Notes under the pieces: model-generated | Seen by the model: only the letters and a program-made list of their open reading frames with translations | Databases searched by the model: none | Told to the model about the DNA's origin: nothing | In this document: positions 39,593-46,934 of the stretch, piece after piece | Numbering within the stretch: the stretch's first letter is position 1 | How the letters are laid out: each line of letters begins with the position of its first letter | Position numbers and translations under genes: made by a program | NCBI RefSeq assembly: GCF_902499555.1 | Contig: NZ_CABVMM010000004.1 | Coordinates: 62,001-126,000, forward strand | DNA length: 64,000 nt | Reading direction: 5' to 3' | From: Mesonia oceanica | GTDB lineage: Bacteria > Bacteroidota > Bacteroidia > Flavobacteriales > Flavobacteriaceae

Positions 39593-42463
39593 ATGAAAAA
39601 AAAAATTCAAATACTTAAATTCATACTACCGGTATTTATTTTATTGGCTACTTTAGAAGTAAATGCTCAAAAAATAAAAACCTCATCAGACAGTCTATAC
39701 GATATAGCTAAAGATTGGGGACAAAATCGAGGCAATTATGTAAAAGCCTTAGAAGCGATAAAACTTGCCCATAAAAAAGCCCCAAAAGATATTGATATTC
39801 AAGAATATTTAGGTAAATGCTATTTAGAACTTAAGCAATACGATAAAGCCAGATACATCCTACGTAAAGCAGCAGACGCACGTTTGCAAAATTATACCGC
39901 CCTACTCTATTTGTTAAATGTTGAGCATCAAACCAAACGTTATTCTTCAGCGATTTGTTATGTTAACGAAATGCTTGAACAAACACCCTACGAAAAAGGC
40001 TTGTGGATAAAAAAAATGAACCTCTATAAGGAAATGGGCAACGAGGTAGAAGCCTTACGAGAGCTAAAAAGAATAAAACAAATTTTCCCGGAAGACCACG
40101 ACATACAAAGAGATTACATCTATATGCTTGAAGAGGAAGGTAGGGATATAAAAAATTCTGAAGATTATGATAAAATTAAAAATATCTATGAATCTATTTT
40201 AGAAGAAGATCCCGATAATAAGGAAGCTTATTTAATGCTTATTAAAAATGAGCTAGAAAATAAAGGAGATAAAACTGCAGCTTTAAATTATGCATCCATC
40301 GCGCTCAAAAAATTCCCTCAAGATCCTCAAATAATCAGGAAAAATATTGGTCTCATGGAAGAATTAGGTCAATATAATAATGCCATGACCTTACTTGATG
40401 ATAAAAAGCAACATTTAAAATTAAATGAGTATAGTGAGCTAAATACGTACCTTCAAACGCGGGCTGCCAATTATTATGAAAATACCGATCCTTACCTTAT
40501 CTACAAAAGAATATATGCAGAAAACCCTGCTAATAGGGAAGCACTAAACTACATCATAAAAACAGCTTTAGCAAAAGGATATTATACAGATGCTGAGTAC
40601 TATATAAATAAAGGTTTAAAAAGAACACCAACCTCCAAAGATTTACTCAGCAAAAAATTAGCATTGTATAAAGAATTGGAAGATGAAAATAAATACAATA
40701 AAACCTTAGAGGAACTTTATTCTTATTACCCAGAAGATGAAGAACTTCAGTACCTATACCAATTAAATAAATTTGAAAAAGCTAAAAGTTATTTAGAGCA
40801 AGGTCAACTTTATGAAGCCAAATCTGCATTTTTATTATTAAGAACCGAACCAGAATGGGAAATCTTGGCTAACGAACAACTCTATAATATTGCCATGCAA
40901 CAAGAAAAGTATGACAAAGCTATGGAGTATGCCATTTTTTTAATTGAAAGCTTCCCTGATAATTCCGATTACCAACTCAATAAAAGTAATATTTACTTTA
41001 AAACCCAACGTTATCCCGAAGGACTGGAAATCACAAGAAACCTCACAAAAGACTATCCTGACTCTGAAAAATATGAAGACATTCACCTTTATCAATTATC
41101 TATGTACGTAAATGATTTGATGAAGAATGAAGAATACGCCCAAGCTTTAGAGAAAGTAGACGAATTAATAGAGCAACACCCCAGTAAATCACTATACCTT
41201 TATAGCATGAATGCTGCGCTAGCTATGGAACATAAGAAAAAAGCAATTGATTTAGGGGAAAAAGCCATAGAAGCTTATCCAAATGATAAAGAGATAGCTT
41301 TAAAACTCGCAGATGCTTATTTATTAGACTATAAAACAGATTGGACCATTGCATTGTTGGAACCTTTTTACGAAAGGAATCCATACGATATGGACATAAA
41401 AAAAGCTATAGCTATTGCTTACTACAAAAGAGGTATGTATAAAAAAAGGGTAAGTCTTTATACAGCAGCATATGCAGATTTTACCAAATCTGTAGATTAT
41501 ATGCCTAAAGATAATCCGGCCGTTACCGAACTTGTTAGTGCTTATAAAAAAGCAGGAGAAAACTTAAGAGCTTTAACCTACTTAAATGGAAAAATCAAAT
41601 CACATCCTTGGTTAGATAACCTAAAAGTTGCCAAAGGAAAAGTTTATGAGAACCTTAAAGAATTTGATTCTGCCCTCTATTACCAAAAATATTACAAACC
41701 CGATCCCGCAGAAGCAAAAGAATGGAAAAGGCATATAGAATATTTAACCAACAAAACTTACGATAATCAAATTGATGCAAGCTACATGCGATTTGATTCA
41801 GACTCCACTCTTTTCGTAAACAGAATGGCTACTTTACATTACACCAAATTCTACACCAATAACGCTTATGGGATTGGAGCCAATTATGTAGCAAGAGATA
41901 GAGGTGCCGGTGTTCAATTAACTATTGATTGGCAACATACTTTTAGTCCTACCGTTTATGGAAAGGCCAGTTATTTTTTGGGAACCAAATACTTCCCTAA
42001 ACATCGTTTACAAGCTTCCATATTCAAGAACCTAGAAAATAATTGGGAGGTAGAATTAGGAGCTCGTTACGATCGTTTACAAGATAGCAGAAACTTAGTA
42101 ACCGGTATAGTGGGGGCATCTACCACAGTAAATAATTTTTGGTTAAATGCAAGATTCCAATACCTAACAGACTTTGACGATAACTATACCAACTTGGTGG
42201 TAAGATCTAAATATAGTATAGAGAATAGGCGGTTTGTTCAACTTATAGCTTCTGTAGGTACAGCACCTTACGATCAAAAATTAGCTTTTCAATACGATAC
42301 CTTTTTCGATTTTGTACATACAATGGTAGGAGCAGGCTATCAATGGCCGGTCAATAAAAATGTTGCTTTTGGTTTTTACGGTAACTGGTACAATTATAAG
42401 ATCAGTGAAGATTATTTTCAAAATCAATATCAGCTTACCATGCTATGTGAAATTAAATTCTAA
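39593..42463 (+). CDS. TPR protein fused to a C-terminal YaiO-type outer-membrane beta-barrel
   Basis: 956 aa. Signal peptide 1-25 (LEVNAQ). About 700 residues of tetratricopeptide-type helices follow (units such as IDIQEYLGKCYLELKQYDKA, DKAMEYAIFLIESFPDN, KEIALKLADAYLLDYK). The last ~220 residues switch to alternating aromatic beta-strands (MATLHYTKFYTNNAYGIG, VQLTIDWQHTFSPTVYGKAS, VAFGFYGNWYNYKI) and end with the barrel signal CEIKF; this part fits the YaiO outer-membrane family. The TPR-plus-barrel layout is that of PgaA, AlgK/AlgE and BcsC, exporters of exopolysaccharides. The next gene starts one base after its stop. Confidence 0.88.
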   Translation: MKKKIQILKFILPVFILLATLEVNAQKIKTSSDSLYDIAKDWGQNRGNYVKALEAIKLAHKKAPKDIDIQEYLGKCYLELKQYDKARYILRKAADARLQNYTALLYLLNVEHQTKRYSSAICYVNEMLEQTPYEKGLWIKKMNLYKEMGNEVEALRELKRIKQIFPEDHDIQRDYIYMLEEEGRDIKNSEDYDKIKNIYESILEEDPDNKEAYLMLIKNELENKGDKTAALNYASIALKKFPQDPQIIRKNIGLMEELGQYNNAMTLLDDKKQHLKLNEYSELNTYLQTRAANYYENTDPYLIYKRIYAENPANREALNYIIKTALAKGYYTDAEYYINKGLKRTPTSKDLLSKKLALYKELEDENKYNKTLEELYSYYPEDEELQYLYQLNKFEKAKSYLEQGQLYEAKSAFLLLRTEPEWEILANEQLYNIAMQQEKYDKAMEYAIFLIESFPDNSDYQLNKSNIYFKTQRYPEGLEITRNLTKDYPDSEKYEDIHLYQLSMYVNDLMKNEEYAQALEKVDELIEQHPSKSLYLYSMNAALAMEHKKKAIDLGEKAIEAYPNDKEIALKLADAYLLDYKTDWTIALLEPFYERNPYDMDIKKAIAIAYYKRGMYKKRVSLYTAAYADFTKSVDYMPKDNPAVTELVSAYKKAGENLRALTYLNGKIKSHPWLDNLKVAKGKVYENLKEFDSALYYQKYYKPDPAEAKEWKRHIEYLTNKTYDNQIDASYMRFDSDSTLFVNRMATLHYTKFYTNNAYGIGANYVARDRGAGVQLTIDWQHTFSPTVYGKASYFLGTKYFPKHRLQASIFKNLENNWEVELGARYDRLQDSRNLVTGIVGASTTVNNFWLNARFQYLTDFDDNYTNLVVRSKYSIENRRFVQLIASVGTAPYDQKLAFQYDTFFDFVHTMVGAGYQWPVNKNVAFGFYGNWYNYKISEDYFQNQYQLTMLCEIKF

Positions 42464-42464
42464 T

Positions 42465-44249
42465 ATGGAACAAGTAAAATTCACATACTGTCAGCTTGTT
42501 TTCGTATGCTGTTTTTGTTGTTTTACTATGAATTATTCTTCAGCACAAAATAAAACAGAATTCAGTTTTAAATATAGGGATACCTATTTTCCAATGGTTA
42601 CTAATACTGAAGAATTTAAAGCTGAATATAAAAATACGCCCTTAGATGAAACTTGGGGACTCTGGGGACATAACTTACCCAAATGGATTCCATTTTATAT
42701 TCCGCAAGATTCACCTGTTTATGCGTTAATAGATAATGATAGAAATAAAGAGCAATTCTGTTTTTCAAGTGAAGAATTAAAAGAAATCATCATTAAAAAT
42801 ATCAAGGACAGGAAAAAATCATATGATTATTATATGATTAACCCTAATGATAATGGTTTGGTGTGTCAATGTGATAAATGCAAAGCAGCGGGAAATACCC
42901 AAACCGATGCTAGTCCGGCATTATTTAATTTATTGGGAGAATTGGCCGAAAAATTCCCTAATCAAGAATTTTTCACCACTGCTTACATTAGTGTAAAAAC
43001 CCCACCTAAGAAACAACAACCCAAAAATGTAGGTGTTTTTTTTAGTACCATTGAATATCAAAAAGGCAAACCCTATCGAGATTTTCCAGAAGCTGATGAA
43101 TTAAAGAACCAGCTTAAAAATTGGAAAGAAAAGGTAAATGAAATTTTCGCTTGGGAATACGCCTTAAATTATGATGATTACTTCGATTTTTACCCTAACC
43201 TAAAAGTACTTCAGGAGAATTTAAAATTTCTAAAAGAAAACGGTATTACCGGAATTTTTATAAATGGTAGCGAAACCTATTCTGCTTTACAAGGAGTAAA
43301 AGCCGGCAGCATTGCCAGGCTTCTTATGAAAGTAGATTCAGATTTAAATGAAATTATTTCTGATGAAGTGGAAAAAAGATTTCCTTCCGACACTAATCAA
43401 TTCATTTGTAATTATTATTTAGCCATTCAAGATGATTTTGCTGAATCTAAAAAACCGATGGGAATCTATAGTGGTATTGGAGAAGCCATAAAAAAATATA
43501 TTGATTTTAAGAGGTTTAATGAATTTTATAAGCAATTAGAAAAAGCTTCTTCCTTAGAAGAAAATAATTTCAATCTCCAAGCATTGTTACTTTCAGCTAC
43601 CTTTTTAAAGTTGGAACAAATGCGGTATTTAGGTATGCAACCTAATGGTTACGCTATTTTTAAAGATTTTGAAATTCAAGTTTTACCTGAAACTAAGAAA
43701 CTACTTGAAAATTTGGCACTACTCGCTAAAAATACTGGCATAGATTATTATGATGAACCAAATGATAAAATTTCAGATTATATTCATCTGTGGAAAAAAG
43801 AAATAATCGAAAATGATAAGACCAATTATTTTATTCATCAAAAATTAAAATCCATTTCGCAATTAGATGAAGCCTATTCAAATATCAAAATACTAAATAA
43901 TGGAACTTATGGGTTTCTAGATTACAACACCAATTGGCTAATCTGTACTGTTGAGAATTTGAAAATTCAAGTTCCTCATCAAGAAATTTATAAAAAAACA
44001 AACCAAATTAAAGTGGGTTTATTAAATGACCCTAAACATCAAATCTATTTTCCTACAGAAATAATCCTCCAGAATAATGGTCAGGAAAATAAAGTTACTA
44101 TCAAGCCTTCTCTAAAAAAAGAAAAGAAAACAATAGAAATCCCTTTAGATTTTAATAAAATTGATGGAGATTTCACGCTAACATTTATACGGCCAAAAAA
44201 TAAAAAAAGTAAAAATGCAATCGCTTGTGATGAAATTATAATTAATTAA
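42465..44249 (+). CDS. Secreted DUF4838 protein, possible glycan-active TIM-barrel
   Basis: 594 aa from the ATG at 42465, one base after the previous stop; the frame is open further upstream but there it overlaps the barrel gene. A Cys-rich signal peptide (VKFTYCQLVFVCCFCCFT, cleaved near SSAQ) is followed by the DUF4838 core: MINPNDNGLVCQCDKCK (CxCxxC), ASPALFNLLGELAEKFPN, FFTTAYISVKTPP, EIFAWEYALNYDDYF and NGITGIFINGSE. DUF4838 lies among glycosidase-like TIM-barrel families, but no activity is established. In this operon it could occupy the place of PgaB, trimming or binding the nascent polymer in the periplasm (inference). No deacetylase domain is present. Confidence 0.83.
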   Translation: MEQVKFTYCQLVFVCCFCCFTMNYSSAQNKTEFSFKYRDTYFPMVTNTEEFKAEYKNTPLDETWGLWGHNLPKWIPFYIPQDSPVYALIDNDRNKEQFCFSSEELKEIIIKNIKDRKKSYDYYMINPNDNGLVCQCDKCKAAGNTQTDASPALFNLLGELAEKFPNQEFFTTAYISVKTPPKKQQPKNVGVFFSTIEYQKGKPYRDFPEADELKNQLKNWKEKVNEIFAWEYALNYDDYFDFYPNLKVLQENLKFLKENGITGIFINGSETYSALQGVKAGSIARLLMKVDSDLNEIISDEVEKRFPSDTNQFICNYYLAIQDDFAESKKPMGIYSGIGEAIKKYIDFKRFNEFYKQLEKASSLEENNFNLQALLLSATFLKLEQMRYLGMQPNGYAIFKDFEIQVLPETKKLLENLALLAKNTGIDYYDEPNDKISDYIHLWKKEIIENDKTNYFIHQKLKSISQLDEAYSNIKILNNGTYGFLDYNTNWLICTVENLKIQVPHQEIYKKTNQIKVGLLNDPKHQIYFPTEIILQNNGQENKVTIKPSLKKEKKTIEIPLDFNKIDGDFTLTFIRPKNKKSKNAIACDEIIIN

Positions 44250-44250
44250 A

Positions 44251-44775
44251 ATGAAACTACTTCCCTACCTATTATTTTTATTTTTGATATACACTTTAAT
44301 GAGTTGTGATTATTTCTCTGAAAGAGTTCAAAAAGCGATGCCCATTACCTCAATGAGTATTGAAGATCCCGTGAGGCGCTATTATCCAGTAGTTCGTGGA
44401 GACACCCTTAAGGTAAGCTATAAGTTTACCAATACCGGCAATTACCCTTTAGTTATAAGAGATGTACAAGCAGGCTGTGCTTGTATTACTATAGATGATT
44501 ACAATCGTCCCATTAAACCCAACAAATCGGCGTACTTAAATTTTGAATACGACAGTTCTAAAAATATTGGTTATGTAGAGCACTATATTTTAATTATTGC
44601 TAATATTAAAGATACATTGACCAATGAAGTGAAATTTTCTACCAATGTAGTTCCAGACCCTTTGGTTATAAGGGATTATGAACAAATTTATCAAAGAAGG
44701 AAAGAAAAGTACAATATAAAAGAATTTGTAGATGGTGAAACTAAATTAATGTATTACATCCCTAAGGAAAAGTAA
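44251..44775 (+). CDS. DUF1573 lipoprotein, last gene of the exopolysaccharide-like locus
   Basis: 174 aa. The signal peptide ends with LMSC (Cys19). The following residues DYFSERVQ lack an early acidic run, so it may stay periplasmic rather than go to the surface. An immunoglobulin-like DUF1573 domain follows: YKFTNTGNYPLVIRDVQAGCACITIDDYNRPIKP. Start is the ATG at 44251, one base past the DUF4838 stop. DUF1573 proteins are of unknown function. It ends exactly where the convergent minus-strand gene ends. Confidence 0.86.
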   Translation: MKLLPYLLFLFLIYTLMSCDYFSERVQKAMPITSMSIEDPVRRYYPVVRGDTLKVSYKFTNTGNYPLVIRDVQAGCACITIDDYNRPIKPNKSAYLNFEYDSSKNIGYVEHYILIIANIKDTLTNEVKFSTNVVPDPLVIRDYEQIYQRRKEKYNIKEFVDGETKLMYYIPKEK

Positions 44776-45069
44776 TCAACTCATTAAATAATCATAAATC
44801 ATCACTTCATAATATCGCATTGCCGAAACTATAAGTATTCCTAAAACTACATAAAACCAACTATACGTATTTTTTTTTACCTGAAAAAGTCCCCAAAGTG
44901 CCAAGAGTAAAAAAGGAATACTCAATATTAACGAAGCCTTTATAGGATAACCATTAAACACCGCGATAATTTTCATCACTACAAAAAAGACACTATAAAA
45001 GAAAACAATTTTAGAGATCGTGGCTTTTGTACGCTCTTTAGAAAAGGGTTTTGGCCTATTTTCTTGCAT
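44776..45069 (-). CDS. Small membrane protein next to ftsY
   Basis: 97 aa. Three hydrophobic segments at ~20-38, ~46-62 and ~70-92; the N-terminus is basic and polar (QENRPKPFSKERTKA). I do not recognise the family. It follows ftsY by 4 nt and so is probably translated from the same mRNA. Its stop codon abuts the stop of the DUF1573 gene with no base between (TAATCA). Confidence 0.72.
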   Translation of the reverse strand: MQENRPKPFSKERTKATISKIVFFYSVFFVVMKIIAVFNGYPIKASLILSIPFLLLALWGLFQVKKNTYSWFYVVLGILIVSAMRYYEVMIYDYLMS

Positions 45070-45073
45070 ATCT

Positions 45074-46033
45074 TTAAATACTCTTTTTAAAAAAAGAATC
45101 TACAAACTCATTTTTATTGAATACCTGTAAATCTTCAATGCCTTCTCCTACTCCAATATATTTAACGGGAATTTGAAACTGATCGCTAATACCAATTACC
45201 ACACCTCCTTTTGCCGTACCGTCCAATTTGGTTACTGCTAAAGAAGTAACTTCTGTAGCAGCTGTAAACTGTTTAGCTTGCTCAAAAGCGTTTTGCCCGG
45301 TAGAACCATCTAATACCAATAAAACTTCATCGGGAACGTTATCTACCACTTTCTGCATTACTCGTTTTACTTTAGAAAGCTCATTCATCAAATTTACTTT
45401 ATTATGAAGCCTCCCTGCGGTATCGATAATCACTACATCTGCATCTTGTTTAATCGCACTTTGTACAGTATCAAAAGCTACACTGGCCGGATCACTTCCC
45501 ATTTTTTGCTTTACGATGGGAACACCTACACGATCTGCCCAAATTTGTAACTGATCTATCGCTGCTGCCCTAAAAGTATCGCCCGCACCAAGCACCACTT
45601 TCTTACCTTGTTTTTTAAATTGATAGGCCAACTTACCAATGGTAGTAGTTTTCCCTACTCCATTTACGCCAACCACCATAATTACATAAGGCTTTTTAGA
45701 AGGAACTACAAAATCGGTTGCCTCTCCAGAACCGGTCTCACTTAAAAGTCCGGCAATTTCTTCCCGAAGTATTTTATCAAGTTCTGAAGTACCTAAGTAT
45801 TTATCCCGAGCCACACGCTCTTCTATTCTATCTATAATCTTTATCGTGGTTTTTACCCCAACATCACTGGTTACCAAAACCTCTTCTAAATCGTCTAAAA
45901 CTTCATCATCAACTTTAGACTTCCCGGCAACTGCTTTACTTAGCTTACCAAAGAAATTTTCTTTAGACTTTTCTAATCCTTTGTCTAACGTTTCTTTTTT
46001 TTCTTTTGAAAAAATCTTTTTAAAAAAACTCAT
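45074..46033 (-). CDS. ftsY: Signal recognition particle receptor FtsY
   Basis: 319 aa SRP-family GTPase that docks ribosome-SRP complexes at the membrane. The acidic N-terminal A domain is short, as in most Bacteroidota. NG domain: VGVNGVGKTTTIGKL (G1), DTFRAAAIDQL (G2), VIIDTAGRLHNK (G3), TKLDGTAKGG (G4) and KYIGVGEGIEDLQVFN. The leader between the ATG and the upstream -7 word at 46178-46185 carries a dispersed repeat. Confidence 0.97.
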   Translation of the reverse strand: MSFFKKIFSKEKKETLDKGLEKSKENFFGKLSKAVAGKSKVDDEVLDDLEEVLVTSDVGVKTTIKIIDRIEERVARDKYLGTSELDKILREEIAGLLSETGSGEATDFVVPSKKPYVIMVVGVNGVGKTTTIGKLAYQFKKQGKKVVLGAGDTFRAAAIDQLQIWADRVGVPIVKQKMGSDPASVAFDTVQSAIKQDADVVIIDTAGRLHNKVNLMNELSKVKRVMQKVVDNVPDEVLLVLDGSTGQNAFEQAKQFTAATEVTSLAVTKLDGTAKGGVVIGISDQFQIPVKYIGVGEGIEDLQVFNKNEFVDSFFKKSI

Positions 46034-46049
46034 AAGTATACTTTGGTTT

Positions 46050-46159
46050 GCGTTAGGGATGGAGGCATTTGTTGAAGCTCTTTAGAAATTACTGCATTGA
46101 GCAGGAATTGAGAAAAGCGACTGCCGACAGCCCGACCACGCCTTTGGCATGGGAACGCC
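46050..46159. repeat. Degenerate dispersed intergenic repeat in the ftsY leader
   Basis: On the minus strand it begins GGCGTTCCC, has a hairpin CCATGCC-AAA-GGCGTGG (plus 46136-46152), continues TCGGGCTGTCGGC and ends CCATCCCTAACGC. This head and tail match a repeat which I recall, from memory, in intergenic regions of many Flavobacteriia. It is GC-richer than its surroundings. The minus-strand reading frame across it (46030-46218) is chance. Confidence 0.6.
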
Positions 46160-46196
46160 ATAATCATTAATTTTATGCAAATATACAAAAAACAAA

Positions 46197-46226
46197 AAGC
46201 CGCCTTGAAAATTATCAAAGCGGCTT
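46197..46226 (-). terminator. Terminator of the rpmB-rpmG-DUF4295 unit
   Basis: AAGCCGC (46197-46203) pairs with GCGGCTT (46220-46226); inside, TTGA/TCAA extends the stem past one mismatch. On the minus strand it is followed by a T-rich tract, 20 nt past the DUF4295 stop. Confidence 0.82.
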
Positions 46227-46245
46227 ATATATTTTTTTACTACGA

Positions 46246-46398
46246 TTATTTTTCTTTGAAAAAATCGTTTACTTGATCTGGCGCCATAATCTGCTCTTCA
46301 AAAACATAAGCTCCAGATTTAGGAGACTTTTTCATTTTGATCGCCTTTGTAAGTCTTTTAGATCCTGTTTGTAACGATGCTACCGATTTCTTTGCCAT
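46246..46398 (-). CDS. DUF4295 domain protein
   Basis: 50 aa, read by hand from the minus strand: begins MAKKSVASLQTGSKRLTKA, continues KMKKSPKSGAYVFEEQI and ends VNDFFKEK. This very short basic protein is conserved after rpmG and before ftsY throughout Bacteroidota. Its role is unknown; size, charge and neighbours suggest a ribosome-associated protein. 6 nt separate it from rpmG. Confidence 0.92.
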   Translation of the reverse strand: MAKKSVASLQTGSKRLTKAIKMKKSPKSGAYVFEEQIMAPDQVNDFFKEK

Positions 46399-46404
46399 AA
46401 CTTA

Positions 46405-46587
46405 TTACTTTATTTCTTTATGAACCGTCATTTTATTAAGAATTGGGTTAAATTTCTTTAACTCTATTCTATCCGGTGTATTCTTTTTATTTTTAGTGGT
46501 AATATATCTAGATGTACCTGGTTTCCCTGAGTTTTTATGCTCTGTACACTCTAAAATTACTTGAACTCTATTTCCTTTTTTTGCCAT
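46405..46587 (-). CDS. rpmG: 50S ribosomal protein bL33
   Basis: 60 aa. It begins [18 protein letters not shown] and has the L33 body [20 protein letters not shown]. It lacks the CxxC zinc pairs of the other L33 form: only one Cys (ECTEH) is present. Operon rpmB-rpmG-DUF4295, spacing 28 nt from rpmB. Confidence 0.98.
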   Translation of the reverse strand: MAKKGNRVQVILECTEHKNSGKPGTSRYITTKNKKNTPDRIELKKFNPILNKMTVHKEIK

Positions 46588-46615
46588 CTTTCTTTGTATT
46601 AAGGGTTAAAAGAGA

Positions 46616-46855
46616 TTACTTGTTTAAGAATCCTTTTTCTCTTGCTTCTTTAATTACAGCAGAGATTCCTCTTTTGTTAATATTTTTTAAAGCAGAAGTA
46701 GATACTCTTAACGTAATCCATTTATCTTCTTCAGGGATGTAGAAACGCTTTTTTACCAAGTTAGCGTTAAATTTACGCTTGGTTTTATTCATTGCGTGAG
46801 AAACATTGTTTCCTACCATCGCTTTTTTTCCCGTAAGTTCACAAACTCTTGACAT
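46616..46855 (-). CDS. rpmB: 50S ribosomal protein bL28
   Basis: 79 aa. Typical L28 sequence: MSRVCELTGKKAMVGNNVSH, AMNKTKRKFNANL and a C-terminal LKNINKRGISAVIKEA. First gene of the small ribosomal-protein operon; a -7 box lies about 64 nt upstream, leaving a leader of ~59 nt. Confidence 0.98.
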   Translation of the reverse strand: MSRVCELTGKKAMVGNNVSHAMNKTKRKFNANLVKKRFYIPEEDKWITLRVSTSALKNINKRGISAVIKEAREKGFLNK

Positions 46856-46919
46856 TTTTATAATCTTTTCTCGTTATTTCAAAACAGGCTGCAAATTAAC
46901 GATTTTTTTACCCAACTTA

Positions 46920-46927
46920 CAAATATA
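46920..46927 (-). promoter_or_regulatory. -7 box (TATATTTG) of rpmB
   Basis: Exact TAnnTTTG on the minus strand, in the 79 nt gap between cinA and rpmB. No TTG partner at 17-23 nt. rpmB could also be read through from cinA. Confidence 0.4.
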
Positions 46928-46934
46928 AAATACT

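Noticed and set aside
42360..42464. Longer DUF4838 start overlapping the end of the TPR-barrel gene
   Set aside because: The ATG at 42465 directly precedes a signal peptide and lies one base after the upstream stop; the extra 35 residues are barrel-gene sequence in another frame.
37007..44775. Mobile genetic element carrying the five-gene locus
   Set aside because: No integrase, transposase, tRNA boundary, att-like direct repeat or phage gene is visible; insertion is suggested only by gene order.
37007..44775. A true pgaABCD operon
   Set aside because: No polysaccharide deacetylase (CE4) and no PgaD-like protein; the barrel is YaiO-like and the second periplasmic protein is DUF4838.
46030..46218. 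62-codon minus-strand frame overlapping the ftsY leader
   Set aside because: It runs across a dispersed repeat and a terminator, has no family resemblance, and is better explained as chance.
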